The notes: a model not told the origin generated them from the letters alone. A stretch of DNA of 64,000 nt from JAWCQZ01 sp038869515 [NCBI: Halobacteria archaeon] (GCA_038869515.1 JAWCQZ010000007.1:24479-88478), one strand, 5' to 3'. Shown: positions 33,337 through 41,930, counted from the first letter of the stretch. A program made the numbers and translations.

Positions 33337-34572
33337 CTACCGCCCGCCGGAGACCTTCAACCTTTCGAGCCGCTTCACTGCCTCCCGGATGCGCGGGGTG
33401 GGCTGGGTGAGGCTGAACCTCACGTAGCCCTCGCCCGCCGGCCGCACCTGGCGGTGCTCCTCCCCCCGCCCTTCGGGCAGGGGGATGCCGAAGCCGTTGC
33501 CCGGCGTCGCCACAATCCCCGGGCCCTCGAGGAGCCGGGAGGCGAAGGAGGCGGAGGTCTCCCCAGCCGGGACGCGGGCCCAGACGTAGAAAGTCGCCTT
33601 CGGCTTCGGGGCGCGGAGCCCCGCCGCCCGCAGCCCATCCAGGAAGAGGTCGCGCCGCTTCTGGAATATCTCGCGCATTTTCTTGACGGCGGCCTGGGGG
33701 CCGGTGAGGGCTGCGGCGCCCGCGCTCTGGAGCGCCTTGAAAGCCCCGGAGTCCACCTGGGTCTTGAACTTCAGGAGGTGCTTCAGAATCTCCGCGTTGC
33801 CCGCCGCGAACCCGATGCGCCAGCCGGTCATGCAGTAGGTCTTGCTGAGGCTGTGGAACTCGATGCCCGCCTCCATCGCCCCGGGGGCCGAGAGGAAGGA
33901 GGGCGCCGCGTAGCCGTCGAAGGTGACCTCGCCGTAGGCGTGGTCGTGGAGGACCGCGACTCCGCGCTCTCTGGCGAACTCCACCGCCTCCTTGTAGAAT
34001 CCGGGGTATGCAACCGCCGCGGTCGGGTTGCCGGGGTAGTTGAGGAACATCAGTTTGGCCCGCGCCTCGCCAGAGGCTGAGACGGAGGAGGGGATCGCCG
34101 CGAAGTCGGGCAGGAACTCCCGCTCCTCGGTCACCGGCATGGGAATGGGCCGCGCCCCGGCCAGAATCACCGAGTTCGAGTAGACTGGATAGCCCGGGTC
34201 GGGGAGCAGCGCCGAGTCCCCCGGGTCGAGGAGCGCCAGGGGAGCGTGGCCGATTCCCTCCTTGGAGCCGATGAGCGCGATGACCTCGCTCTTCGGGTCG
34301 AGGTTGACGCCCTTGTGCTTCCGATACCACTCCGCCACCGCCTGCCGGAACTCCTCGGTCCCCTCGTAGGGGGGGTAGCCATAGGAGTCGGGCCGGAGGA
34401 GCGCCTTGCGGAGGGCCGCGACGATGTGCGGAGGAGTGGGAAGGTCGGGGTCGCCGACACCGAGGTCCACAAGGTCCTTGCCGGCGGCCCGCGCGCGCTG
34501 CTTCTTCTCATCCAGTTCGGCGAAGAGGTAGTTCGGGAGGGCTGAGAGGCGGGAGGCGGGGGGGAAGACCAT
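33337..34572 (-). CDS. Class I/II aminotransferase, LL-diaminopimelate-type, with a repeat-derived insert
   Basis: From ATG 34572 the product is 411 residues. [23 protein letters not shown] and [15 protein letters not shown] (PLP lysine in SLSK) are motifs of fold-type I enzymes close to LL-diaminopimelate and aspartate aminotransferases; the exact substrate is uncertain. TCTTTAACC lies 25 bases upstream, supporting a leaderless start there rather than at 34605. Between GNGFG and GEGYVRFSL, where relatives have two or three residues, there are 17 residues ([17 protein letters not shown]) encoded by a PR-D palindrome. eL40 follows 4 bases after its stop. Confidence 0.9.
   Translation of the reverse strand: MVFPPASRLSALPNYLFAELDEKKQRARAAGKDLVDLGVGDPDLPTPPHIVAALRKALLRPDSYGYPPYEGTEEFRQAVAEWYRKHKGVNLDPKSEVIALIGSKEGIGHAPLALLDPGDSALLPDPGYPVYSNSVILAGARPIPMPVTEEREFLPDFAAIPSSVSASGEARAKLMFLNYPGNPTAAVAYPGFYKEAVEFARERGVAVLHDHAYGEVTFDGYAAPSFLSAPGAMEAGIEFHSLSKTYCMTGWRIGFAAGNAEILKHLLKFKTQVDSGAFKALQSAGAAALTGPQAAVKKMREIFQKRRDLFLDGLRAAGLRAPKPKATFYVWARVPAGETSASFASRLLEGPGIVATPGNGFGIPLPEGRGEEHRQVRPAGEGYVRFSLTQPTPRIREAVKRLERLKVSGGR
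33444..33484 (+). repeat. PR-D repeat inserted in frame inside the aminotransferase gene
   Basis: GCACC/GGTGC and GCCC/GGGC hairpins match the copies at 4359 and 30480. Read on the minus strand it encodes [13 protein letters not shown], close to the hypothetical translation of the other two copies ([25 protein letters not shown]). The insertion is in frame and falls at a surface-loop position just before the C-terminal strands. Confidence 0.8.
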
Positions 34573-34686
34573 GGGGCTGGATGTTCCGGGGAGGTTAAAG
34601 AGCATTTGTCGGGCCGACGGGTGCCCGATGCCGGTTTTGGATGGCGGGCGGCCCGAAGAATATTTACATCGATTCCATTACCAACC

Positions 34687-36333
34687 ATGGCCCTCCGGGT
34701 TCCACGCTCCGCGGCACTCGCCTTGCTCCTCCTCTTCCTGGCGGCTCCCGCTCTCGCCCACAAGGAGCGTCCCGTCGTCTTCCCCGACGGCTCCGGCGCC
34801 GTCCCCGCATACCGCACCGAGGGGCCCTACCTCGTCGTGTGCAAGAACGACACCCGCGAGCGCATCGCGGCGCTCCCCGCCGAGTCCCGGGCGCGCAACG
34901 AGCGACTTCTCGCCGAGTGCCGCTTCGAGCACATCCAGGCCGCGGTGGATGCGGTGAACCGCTCCGGGACGCGCATCCTCGTCCTCCCCGGCCTCTACCG
35001 CGAGGAGCCGGGCCTCGCTCCTCCCGCGGGGCCCTGCGCCGCCATCGCGGAGCGCATCTGGGCCGGCATCCCCTCGGGGGTCATGGGGGGGGCCGGCGCG
35101 CTCTTCGCCGCGTGGACCGCGCCGCCGACCGGCGTGATGACCTACGAGGAGCAGGTTCTCTGCCCCCGCCTCCAGAACCTCGTGGCGGTCCTCGGGGACG
35201 ACCCGGCGGACCCCGGAATCAAGTGCGGGGACTCGCCCCGGGAGGTCCTCTGCAACCTGCAAATCGAGGGCACCGGGGCGAGACCCGAGGACGTGATTGT
35301 TGACGCGCAGTTCCAGAAACTGAACGCCATCCGGGCCGACCGGGCCGACGGGTTCTACGTGCGCAACCTGGTGGTCCAGAAAACCACCTTCAACGGAATC
35401 TACATCCTGGAGCAGGACGGGTTCGTGATTGACCGGGCGGTTGGGCGCTGGAATGACGAGTACGGCTTCCTCACCTTCGACGTGGACCACGGGCTCTACA
35501 CCGACTGCGAGGCCTACGGCAACGGCGATTCGGGCATCTACCCCGGCTCCGCCTCGGACCTCCGCGGAACCCGCGCCTCGGTGGAGATCACCCGGTGCGA
35601 CGCCCACCACAACACCCTCGGCTACTCTGGCACCTCGGGCAACTCGGTCTACGCCCACGGCAACAAGTTCCACCACAACGCGGCGGGCGTCTCGACCGAC
35701 TCCCTCTTCCCCGACCACCCCGGCATGCCCCAGGACTCGGCGACCTTCCGCGACAACGAGATTTTCAGCAACAACGAGAACTACTACGACAACTTTCTCG
35801 GGCCCGACCCGCCCTGCGCCAAGCCCATCGCGGAGCGCGACTGGAGCGGGTTCGGCACGGTCTGCCCTGTCGTGCCCCTCCCCGTGGGGACCGGCATCGT
35901 CATCGCCGGCGGCAACAACAACACCGTCGAGGGGAACCACATCTACGACAACTGGCGCTACGGGACTGTTCTCTTCTCAGTGCCTGCCCCGGCCCGGAAC
36001 GAGTGGGGGCCGGGGCAGTTCTTCGACACCTCCCACCTCAACCGTCACCGGAACAACCGGATGGGGGTTGACCCGGCGGGGAGCGCCAAGCCCAACGGCC
36101 TCGACTTCTGGTGGGACGGGGGCGGGGCGGGGAACTGCTGGGCGGGAAACAGGGGTCCCCGCGGCATCACCAGCGACCCGCCGTGGCTCCCGGAGTGCGA
36201 CGGCCCCTCCTGGCCGCGCCTGCCGGGCGCCCTCAAGATGCTCTCTATTTTCTTCTGCGGCGCCTACAACCGCACGAGCCAGCACCACCCGTGGGGGTGC
36301 TCGTGGATGGAGAGCCCGGTAAAACCGAAATGA
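34687..36333 (+). CDS. Secreted right-handed parallel beta-helix protein
   Basis: The 548-residue protein has a signal peptide (MALRVPRSAALALLLLF to about ALAHK), then FEHIQAAVDAVNRSGTRILV, the usual entry into a beta-helix. Repeated coils follow: FYVRNLVVQKTTFNGIYI, GLYTDCEAYGNGDSGIYPG, and NTVEGNHIYDNWRYGTV. Several Asn-rich turns and N-X-S/T sites fit an exported glycoprotein. Such folds are common in polysaccharide lyases and adhesins, but no catalytic residues are evident. AATATTTACATC about 27 bases upstream implies a leaderless message. No anchor helix is seen. Confidence 0.8.
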   Translation: MALRVPRSAALALLLLFLAAPALAHKERPVVFPDGSGAVPAYRTEGPYLVVCKNDTRERIAALPAESRARNERLLAECRFEHIQAAVDAVNRSGTRILVLPGLYREEPGLAPPAGPCAAIAERIWAGIPSGVMGGAGALFAAWTAPPTGVMTYEEQVLCPRLQNLVAVLGDDPADPGIKCGDSPREVLCNLQIEGTGARPEDVIVDAQFQKLNAIRADRADGFYVRNLVVQKTTFNGIYILEQDGFVIDRAVGRWNDEYGFLTFDVDHGLYTDCEAYGNGDSGIYPGSASDLRGTRASVEITRCDAHHNTLGYSGTSGNSVYAHGNKFHHNAAGVSTDSLFPDHPGMPQDSATFRDNEIFSNNENYYDNFLGPDPPCAKPIAERDWSGFGTVCPVVPLPVGTGIVIAGGNNNTVEGNHIYDNWRYGTVLFSVPAPARNEWGPGQFFDTSHLNRHRNNRMGVDPAGSAKPNGLDFWWDGGGAGNCWAGNRGPRGITSDPPWLPECDGPSWPRLPGALKMLSIFFCGAYNRTSQHHPWGCSWMESPVKPK

Positions 36334-36460
36334 GCGCGCCACCAGATTTGCGTTCACGAGCGCACGAGCGAGGCGGGGGCCGCGGATGGCAAAGCCCGAC
36401 CCGTCTTGGCCATTGGCCCAAACGCCTTTAAACCGACCACTCCATCCCGAAGTGAGCGCC

Positions 36461-37099
36461 ATGAAGTTCCTCCGCCTCCCCGTCTGGGCCGGCAACCTCG
36501 CCTCCCTCGCCCTCCTCGGCCTCGGGGCCTTCCTCCTCCTCGCCGCCAAGAAGGGGGCGCTGCCGGGGTTCGCGCTCTTCCAGTTCCAGACGCCGCTGCT
36601 CAACTTCCTTCTGGCCGCGGTCCTGCTCCTGCTCGGCGTCCTGCTGCTCTTCCTCTTCTCCCACTGCATCGCCCACTGGCTCGTGGGGCGCCTCCTCGGA
36701 ATCCGGTTCACCCACTACTTCGTGGGAACGTCGGGCATCGCCCGGCTCCTCCCCCTCCCGGACCTCCTCCAGGAGTTGCTGGTGGCCCCGGGAATCGCGG
36801 TGGACGACGAGAGCAAGCGCACGGCGGGCCGGGGGCGCCTCGCCGCCATGTACGCGGCGGGGCCGGTCGTCTCCACCCTCTTCCTCCTCGGGGCGGCGGC
36901 CTTCGCGCTCACGGTCCCGGTCCCGGAGCTGCGGCTCCTCGGCCTGCCCCTCCACTCCCTCTTCAAACTCCTCCTGGCCGGCCTGGCCGTCGCCGGCCTC
37001 GGCTCCCTGGTGGTCGCGAGCCCGCGGGCGGGGTGCGTCGGGAAGGCCGCGCGCGCCTGGAGCCGGCGCCCGGCCCGGGAGCAGCCGCGAACTCTTTGA
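36461..37099 (+). CDS. Polytopic membrane protein, possibly a degenerate M50-like protease
   Basis: The 212 residues have about five hydrophobic segments (10-28, 43-70, 125-145, 160-195). FSHCIAHWLVGRLLGIRFTH contains H-X3-H, which recalls the zinc motif of intramembrane M50 proteases but lacks the catalytic Glu (HCIAH in place of HExxH). The tail is basic. CGCCTTTAAACC lies about 32 bases upstream of the ATG at 36461. Function is unknown and protease activity is doubtful. The next gene begins 22 bases downstream. Confidence 0.65.
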   Translation: MKFLRLPVWAGNLASLALLGLGAFLLLAAKKGALPGFALFQFQTPLLNFLLAAVLLLLGVLLLFLFSHCIAHWLVGRLLGIRFTHYFVGTSGIARLLPLPDLLQELLVAPGIAVDDESKRTAGRGRLAAMYAAGPVVSTLFLLGAAAFALTVPVPELRLLGLPLHSLFKLLLAGLAVAGLGSLVVASPRAGCVGKAARAWSRRPAREQPRTL

Positions 37100-37121
37100 A
37101 GGGCCCCTCCAGAGCGGCAGG

Positions 37122-37571
37122 ATGGAAATCGCGGAATGGGACGACCGGGGCCTCCGGGCCCGCCTGGGCGCCCAAGACATGGTGGACCTCGCCTACGGGC
37201 CGGGCCGCGTGGATGCGGGGCGGGACGGGCGGACGTTGGTCGCCGCAGTCGTGGGGCTCGGCCGGGTCGAAGAGTATCTCGACCGGCTGGTCCGGGCCGC
37301 CCCGGAGACGGCGCCCCACCGGAGGGCGATGGAGTCGGGCTTCGCCATCCTCGAGGTCGAGCCGGAGGTCCGGGCGGAGGTGTGGCTCCCCTGGCCGGTC
37401 TTCGAGGACCTCTTCCGGCGCGGGGGGGAGAGCCGGACCTTCTCCGCCCCCGTCCGCATCCGGCTGCGCGGCTACGAGTTCGCCTGGACCTCGGGGTGGT
37501 CGGCGCGCCTCGACTTCCCGCCCCGCGCGAAATACGCCGCCGCGGCCGACCTCGCGGAGCGGAAAAAGTAG
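37122..37571 (+). CDS. Hypothetical soluble protein
   Basis: The 149 residues look like a compact alpha/beta protein with no membrane segment. MEIAEWDDRGLRARL begins it and LRGYEFAWTSGWSARLDFP lies near the end. I do not recognise the family. It follows the preceding membrane protein after 22 bases and may be co-transcribed. The stop is 37 bases before the start of a mini-ORF that precedes the CBS regulator. Confidence 0.6.
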   Translation: MEIAEWDDRGLRARLGAQDMVDLAYGPGRVDAGRDGRTLVAAVVGLGRVEEYLDRLVRAAPETAPHRRAMESGFAILEVEPEVRAEVWLPWPVFEDLFRRGGESRTFSAPVRIRLRGYEFAWTSGWSARLDFPPRAKYAAAADLAERKK

Positions 37572-37580
37572 CCGTTGGAA

Positions 37581-37644
37581 AGTTTTATATGCGAACTTCG
37601 GGAGCCACATGATTTCTATGCGAAACCGCGTCCCGGAGGACTGA
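37581..37644 (+). promoter_or_regulatory. Promoter and 11-codon upstream ORF of the CBS regulator
   Basis: GTTTTATATG (about 37582) is a strong TATA box; a start 26 bases on falls at an ATG (37609) that opens a mini-ORF, MISMRNRVPED, ending at 37644, five bases before the main ATG at 37649. GGAGGA at 37635-37640 within the mini-ORF can serve as a Shine-Dalgarno site for the main gene. This suggests leaderless translation of a short peptide ahead of the regulator. Confidence 0.5.
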
Positions 37645-37648
37645 GGCC

Positions 37649-38545
37649 ATGGAAGCGCGCATGGTGGACATCGAGCTGACCCCCATCCAGCGGGAAATCC
37701 TGATGGCCCTCATCTCCATCTACCACCAGAAGCGCGAGGCGGTGAAGGGCGAAGGCATCGCCAAACTCATCGACCGCAACCCCGGGACTGTCCGGAACCA
37801 GATGCAGGCCCTCAAGAGCCTCGGCCTCGTCGAGGGGGTCCCCGGTCCCAAGGGGGGCTACAAGGCGACGGCCCGGGCCTACCAGGCCCTGACGCTCGAC
37901 GTCCTGGACAAGGAGGCCGATGTCCCCGTGCGGCGGAACGGGGAGGCCGTGAAGGGAGTCATCGTCGAGGAGATCTCCTTCACCACGCCCCGGCACCCGA
38001 AACTGTGCTCGGGGGCCTTCCGGGTCATCGGGAACATCCGGGAGTTCAACGCCGGGGACAGGGTCGAAATCGGACCCACGCCGGTCAACAAACTGGTGGT
38101 CCGGGGGGAGATCACCGGCCGGGACGACACCACCAACACGCTCCTCTGCGCCATCGGCGAGATGATCTCCCTCCCGAAGCGGCCCGTGGGGGACTATGCC
38201 GAGACGGACACGGTGGTCCTCTCGCCCACGGCCACGGTCCGCGAGGCGGCCCGCGTCCTCGTCGAGAACCGCCTCGGGTCCGTCCCCCTCCTGGACGGCG
38301 GCAAGCCGGTGGGCATCGCGAGCCTCAGGGACGTGGCCCGCGCAGCCGCCGGGGGGATGCTTGACGCGCCGATCCGGGAGTTCGCCGAGAAGGAGATTCT
38401 CCAGATCGACGCGGGCCAGCCGGTCCGGGAGGCCCTGAAGATGATGAACAAGCAGGACGCGGACTCCATCCTCATCACCTCCGGGGGGGCCCACAAGGGC
38501 CACGTGACCCGGACCCGGCTGCTCAGCGAACTCGTCTCGTATTAG
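37649..38545 (+). CDS. Winged-helix and CBS-domain transcription regulator
   Basis: The 298-residue protein begins with a winged helix (LTPIQREILMALISIYHQKR, then IAKLIDRNPGTVRNQMQALK), a central beta-rich domain (about 95-180), and two CBS motifs (TVREAARVLVENRLGSVPLL and PVREALKMMNKQDADSILIT). CBS pairs usually bind adenosyl ligands and here would tune DNA binding to energy state. The architecture is found in archaeal regulators. Its 3' end overlaps by 23 bp the 3' end of the convergent CBS-ParB gene. Confidence 0.85.
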   Translation: MEARMVDIELTPIQREILMALISIYHQKREAVKGEGIAKLIDRNPGTVRNQMQALKSLGLVEGVPGPKGGYKATARAYQALTLDVLDKEADVPVRRNGEAVKGVIVEEISFTTPRHPKLCSGAFRVIGNIREFNAGDRVEIGPTPVNKLVVRGEITGRDDTTNTLLCAIGEMISLPKRPVGDYAETDTVVLSPTATVREAARVLVENRLGSVPLLDGGKPVGIASLRDVARAAAGGMLDAPIREFAEKEILQIDAGQPVREALKMMNKQDADSILITSGGAHKGHVTRTRLLSELVSY

Positions 38546-39359
38546 GTCGCGGGCCCCCCGGGGGCCGGCCGCCCCCCGCCCTGCGGGTCGGCCGGAACCG
38601 CTCGGTGGCCGCCACCAGGGGGTGGGCGGCGTCGTCCACCACCCGCATCTCCCCCAGGCCGCCGAGGGGAGGCCCCTCGAGGCCCGTCGGCCGCTCCTCC
38701 CCCAGGTCGAAGACGTAGGCGTCCACAGTCTTTCGCCGGAGCCGGTGGGCCGCCACGGCCCGGTGGTGGCCGTCCACCACGAGGCTCCGCGAGGGGGTCC
38801 GGACCACGATGAGCGGCTCCGCGAGGCCGCGCTCGATCTCGTACATGCGCCCCTGGAGCTCGTCGGCGTAGATTTTGGCCTGGGTCGGGATGAGGGCCTC
38901 CACGGGGACCCGCTCCCTCCGCAGGCGGACCCGGAACCGGCGGCGCTGAAGATGGTGGCGGATGTCGGCCACCTTCTTCTCGTTGACCCGCTCGATCTGG
39001 GAGCGCAGGACGTCGATGTTGGTGACGATGCCCACGAGCCGGCCGGCGTCGTCCACCACCGGCAGCTTCGAGATGCCCGCCCGGAAGATGACCCGCGCGG
39101 CGTCGGCGAGTTCCATCCCGGGGTGGGCCACCAGTGGCCCCGGGGTCATGGCCCGCGCCACGGGCTCGTGGAGGTCCCGGAGGAGGAGGTCTTTGGAGGA
39201 GACGTAGCCCACCAGGCGCCGGCCGCGGCTCACCACCGGGAAGCCGTCGTGGCCGCTCTCGCGGATGCGGTGGATGACGTGGGCCACCGTGTCCTCGGGC
39301 CGGACGAAGACGACACTTCGGCTCATATACTCGTGGACTCTGGGACGGACCGGTTTCAT
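38523..39359 (-). CDS. CBS-pair protein with ParB-like domain
   Basis: The 278 residues start with two CBS motifs (EYMSRSVVFVRPEDTVAHVI and ARAMTPGPLVAHPGMELADA), then a ParB/sulfiredoxin-like nuclease fold with AKIYADELQGRMYEIERG and SLVVDGHHRAVAAHRL, where VDGHHR is the hallmark. CBS-ParB fusions occur in archaea; the role is not established and partitioning is only one possibility. It ends in a basic Pro/Gly/Arg tail overlapping the neighbouring convergent gene. It starts next to a PR-B repeat region. Confidence 0.85.
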   Translation of the reverse strand: MKPVRPRVHEYMSRSVVFVRPEDTVAHVIHRIRESGHDGFPVVSRGRRLVGYVSSKDLLLRDLHEPVARAMTPGPLVAHPGMELADAARVIFRAGISKLPVVDDAGRLVGIVTNIDVLRSQIERVNEKKVADIRHHLQRRRFRVRLRRERVPVEALIPTQAKIYADELQGRMYEIERGLAEPLIVVRTPSRSLVVDGHHRAVAAHRLRRKTVDAYVFDLGEERPTGLEGPPLGGLGEMRVVDDAAHPLVAATERFRPTRRAGGGRPPGGPRPNTRRVR

Positions 39360-39397
39360 TGTCGCCTCCGTTGAGGTAGACAGGGGCTATCGTCCTT

Positions 39398-39552
39398 GTG
39401 TAAGGAAATTATGGCGCGGAACCCTGCCCTCCGCTCGCGCTTCGCGCTCGCTTCGGGCGGGTTCCGCGAGGGCCGACCCCCGGGGACCCCGTCGCGCGGG
39501 GGGAGGCCCCGGGGGTGGGGCCGCCCTTTTACGCGCGGGCTCCGCCCGCGCG
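39398..39552 (+). repeat. PR-B dispersed repeat, second copy
   Basis: GTGTAAGGAAATTATGGCGC begins the element, and the next 80 bases match the copy beside the insertion sequence almost perfectly. The terminal hairpin is shortened to CGCGCGGGC/GCCCGCGCG (39532-39552), the outer pairs having been lost. It fills most of the 240-bp gap between the CBS-ParB gene and the UPF0248-like gene. Confidence 0.85.
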
Positions 39553-39603
39553 AGCACCGGGCGCGGGCGCCCGCGCATTCGCCGACTCTCGGTCGCACGG
39601 GCG

Positions 39604-39918
39604 TCACGGCCGCTTCCAGACCTCGACCCCGTCTTCGAGGATCCACTTGACCCGGCGGCAGGGGACGGCCGTCCCGCCCCGCGCCCCTGCGGCGTGACAG
39701 AACTCGCGCGAGCGCAGCGAGCGCGAGTTCTGCGATACCCCGGCCTGAAGGCCGGGGCGTCTCGGACCGGGAGGGGTCCCAGGCCGGGCCGTCGTTGCCC
39801 GGCCTCTCCAGCGCAGGCTCAAAAGGTGCCGGCCCGCCGGCTCCTCCCCGGAAGCCCTCTGCCGGAAGCGGATTTCGTTCAGGGCTTCCCGGGGGGTCCG
39901 GGAGCGGAGGGTCGCCAT
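39604..39918 (-). CDS. UPF0248 (DUF504)-like protein with a repeat-derived insert
   Basis: The 104-residue protein starts MATLRSRTPREALNEIRFRQ and ends VPCRRVKWILEDGVEVWKRP, matching the N-terminal PREALN and C-terminal IPYHRI-like motifs of the small archaeal UPF0248 family, usually 75-90 residues. Between them the segment RRPGLQAGVSQNSRSLRSRE is encoded by a PR-A palindrome inserted in frame, and the central histidine region looks degraded. The protein may tolerate the insert or the gene may be decaying. It is divergent from the ribosomal cluster, 45 bases away. Confidence 0.6.
   Translation of the reverse strand: MATLRSRTPREALNEIRFRQRASGEEPAGRHLLSLRWRGRATTARPGTPPGPRRPGLQAGVSQNSRSLRSREFCHAAGARGGTAVPCRRVKWILEDGVEVWKRP
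39695..39761 (+). repeat. PR-A repeat, short copy inside the UPF0248-like gene
   Basis: TGACAGAACTCGCGC pairs with GCGCGAGTTCTG (39698-39732), followed by CCCCGGCC/GGCCGGGG. It lacks the AT-rich third hairpin of the two full copies. On the minus strand it stays open in the host gene frame. Confidence 0.8.
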
Positions 39919-39963
39919 GCCGACGGCAGATTTTTATCGCTTCCCCATTTAAGAAGCCGCAGC

Positions 39964-40671
39964 ATGGGAAAGCGAATCCGGTCGCGGCGGCGCGGACGGG
40001 GCACCCACGTCTGGAGGGCCCTCTCCCACCGCTTCAAGGCCGACGCCAAGCACCCCTCCCCCGGGGCCCCCCTCCAGGGGACCGTTGTCTCCGTGGAGCA
40101 CGACCCCGCCCGCTTCTCCCCGGTCGCGAAAGTGGTGCTGGACGGGGGCGGGACCCTCTTCACCCTTGCCCGGGAGGGGCTCGCCGTGGGGGACCGGCTC
40201 TCCTGGGGCGGGGCCGCGGCGGCCCCCGGCTCCACCCTCGAGCTCGGCGCCATCGAGGACGGGACGGAGGTCTTCAACGTGGAGCTCCGGCCGGGGGACG
40301 GCGGGCGGTTCGCCCGCACCTCGGGCTCCCGGGCCCTCGTCGTCTCGCACGAGGCGGGGAAGGTCGCGGTCCAGCTCCCCAGCGGCACCATCCACTGGCT
40401 CCCCTCCCGCGCCAGGGCGACCGTCGGCATCGTGGCGGGGGGCGGGAGGACCGACAAGCCCCTCCTCAAGGCGGGGGCTGGCTTCTTCAGGAACAAGACC
40501 AAGGGGCACTCCCTGTGGCCCCGGGTCCGGGCCGAGGCGATGCGGGCCGTGGACCACCCCTTCGGGGGCGGCCGCCACCAGCACGTGGGCCGGCCCAAGA
40601 CCGTCAGCCGCGGCGCGCCGCCGGGAAGGAAAGTGGGCTCCATCGCGGCCCGGCGGGGAGGAAAGCGATAG
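39964..40671 (+). CDS. rpl2: Ribosomal protein uL2
   Basis: The 235-residue protein starts MGKRIRSRRRGRGTHVWRAL and includes AVDHPFGGGRHQHVGRPKTV, the peptidyl-transferase-centre loop with the conserved histidine. It is a primary 23S rRNA binder. CAGATTTTTATCGC (39926-39939) and CCATTTAAGAAG upstream are promoter candidates. In most archaea uL3, uL4 and uL23 precede it; here it begins the cluster. A GTG start for uS19 follows within 4 bases. Confidence 0.97.
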   Translation: MGKRIRSRRRGRGTHVWRALSHRFKADAKHPSPGAPLQGTVVSVEHDPARFSPVAKVVLDGGGTLFTLAREGLAVGDRLSWGGAAAAPGSTLELGAIEDGTEVFNVELRPGDGGRFARTSGSRALVVSHEAGKVAVQLPSGTIHWLPSRARATVGIVAGGGRTDKPLLKAGAGFFRNKTKGHSLWPRVRAEAMRAVDHPFGGGRHQHVGRPKTVSRGAPPGRKVGSIAARRGGKR

Positions 40672-40674
40672 CCC

Positions 40675-41226
40675 GTGGCGGACAAGCCCGGAGCGCCGGC
40701 GGCGGGAGAGGGCAAGCCCGAGAAAGCCAAGGAGGCGCCGCGGCCCAAGGAGCGGGTGCGGAAGTCGGTCCTCGAGAAACTCCAGCGGATGCCCCGCCGG
40801 AAGGGGGAGTTCTCCTACCGGGGCTACACCCTGGAGCAGTTGCAGTCCATGGACCTGGAGGCCCTGGCCGAAGTCCTCCCCTCCCGGGTCCGCCGGAAGC
40901 TCGGCCGGGGCCTGAGCCCCGAAGAGCGGAAGTTCGTGGAGAAGGTCCAGGGCCACGGCGCGACCGGGCCGGCTTCGCCGTCCCCGGGCGCCTCCCGGGG
41001 GGACGCGCCCTTGCTCAAAACCCACCTGCGGCGGATGGTGGTCCTCCCCGCCATGGTGGGGAAGGAGATCCAGGTCCACAACGGGAAGACCTTCGATAAA
41101 ATCGCCATCGTGCCGGAGATGATCGGCCACTATCTCGGGGAACTGGCGTTGACGAGGAAGCGGGTGAAACACGGAGCGGCGGGCATCGGCGCGACCCGCT
41201 CCTCCAAGTTCATCCCGCTGAAGTGA
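40675..41226 (+). CDS. rps19: Ribosomal protein uS19 with an N-terminal extension
   Basis: The 183-residue protein has the uS19 core in its C-terminal half: THLRRMVVLPAMVGKEIQVH, then GKTFDKIAIVPEMIGHYLGE and TRSSKFIPLK. It is a small-subunit head protein next to the A-site tRNA. The start is GTG 40675. The first 45 residues are an Ala/Lys/Pro-rich extension, and an added Gly/Pro/Ser stretch (GATGPASPSPGASRG) sits before the core; usual archaeal length is about 130-150 residues. Confidence 0.95.
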   Translation: MADKPGAPAAGEGKPEKAKEAPRPKERVRKSVLEKLQRMPRRKGEFSYRGYTLEQLQSMDLEALAEVLPSRVRRKLGRGLSPEERKFVEKVQGHGATGPASPSPGASRGDAPLLKTHLRRMVVLPAMVGKEIQVHNGKTFDKIAIVPEMIGHYLGELALTRKRVKHGAAGIGATRSSKFIPLK

Positions 41227-41294
41227 GGAGTGATGAAAACGCCCGGCGTTTTTTCGGCCTCCGCTGGCTGCCCGAAGGGCGGAGCCCTTTGACC

Positions 41295-41768
41295 ATGGGC
41301 AAGACCGGCTTCGGGCTGGAGTTTCCGCCGGAGAAGACCGCGCGGGCCCTCGCCCACGAGCTGCACATCTCCCCCAAGCACGCCGTCGAAATATGCAGCG
41401 AACTGAAGCACAAGCGCCTGGAGAGCGCCAAGACACTCCTGGAGGACGTGGCGGCCCTGAGGAAGGCGATTCCCATGCGCCGCTACAACCACGACGTCCC
41501 CCACCAGCCCGGGACCGGGCCGGGGCGCTACCCGAAGAGGGCGGCGACCGAGCTCCTGAAACTTCTCAAGGACGCGGAGAGCAACGCGGAATACCGGGGC
41601 CTCGACACCGAGAGGCTCGTCGTGGCCCACATGGCGGCCCGCCGGGGCCGGGTCATCCGGGGCTCCACGCCCCGGGCCTACGGGCGCTTCTCCGCCAAGA
41701 ACGTGGAGACGGTCACGGTCGAGGTCATCCTCCGGGAAACCGGGGACGGGAGCTCTGAAGATGAGTAA
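41295..41768 (+). CDS. rpl22: Ribosomal protein uL22
   Basis: From ATG 41295 the product is 157 residues, beginning MGKTGFGLEFPPEKTARALA, with EICSELKHKRLESAKTLLED and the exit-tunnel loop near PRAYGRFSAKNVETVTVEVI. The longer open frame from 41223 is rejected because its extra residues are unlike uL22. A 162-bp gap holding a PR-C repeat follows before uS3, breaking the otherwise tight operon. Confidence 0.95.
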   Translation: MGKTGFGLEFPPEKTARALAHELHISPKHAVEICSELKHKRLESAKTLLEDVAALRKAIPMRRYNHDVPHQPGTGPGRYPKRAATELLKLLKDAESNAEYRGLDTERLVVAHMAARRGRVIRGSTPRAYGRFSAKNVETVTVEVILRETGDGSSEDE

Positions 41769-41800
41769 AAACGCCGGACATGCTCTTCGGCCAACGTCCG

Positions 41801-41925
41801 TTGCCGACGAAACGGGAGGGTTTTCGAGGAGACCGGTGCGGGCCTCCGATATTGCCACGCGACCCCTTCGGGTCGCGAGGTTGAAGCCCGCGCCGACGGG
41901 ACGAGAGGGTTTCCGAGGGGAGCGG
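41801..41925 (+). repeat. PR-C repeat inserted in the ribosomal operon
   Basis: The element runs TTGCCGACGAAACGGGAGGG through GGGCCTCCGATATTGCCACG, a hairpin CGCGACCC/GGGTCGCG (41858-41877), then GACGGGACGAGAGGG to GAGCGG, 5 bases before the uS3 ATG. About 100 bp match 63898-63998 in inverted orientation; a 36-bp part lies at 59175-59210. It may carry the Shine-Dalgarno-like GAGGGGAG for uS3. Confidence 0.85.
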
Positions 41926-41930
41926 CAATA

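Noticed and set aside
36461-37099. A functional M50 metalloprotease
   Set aside because: The HCIAH sequence lacks the catalytic Glu of HExxH and no second metal-binding motif was found.
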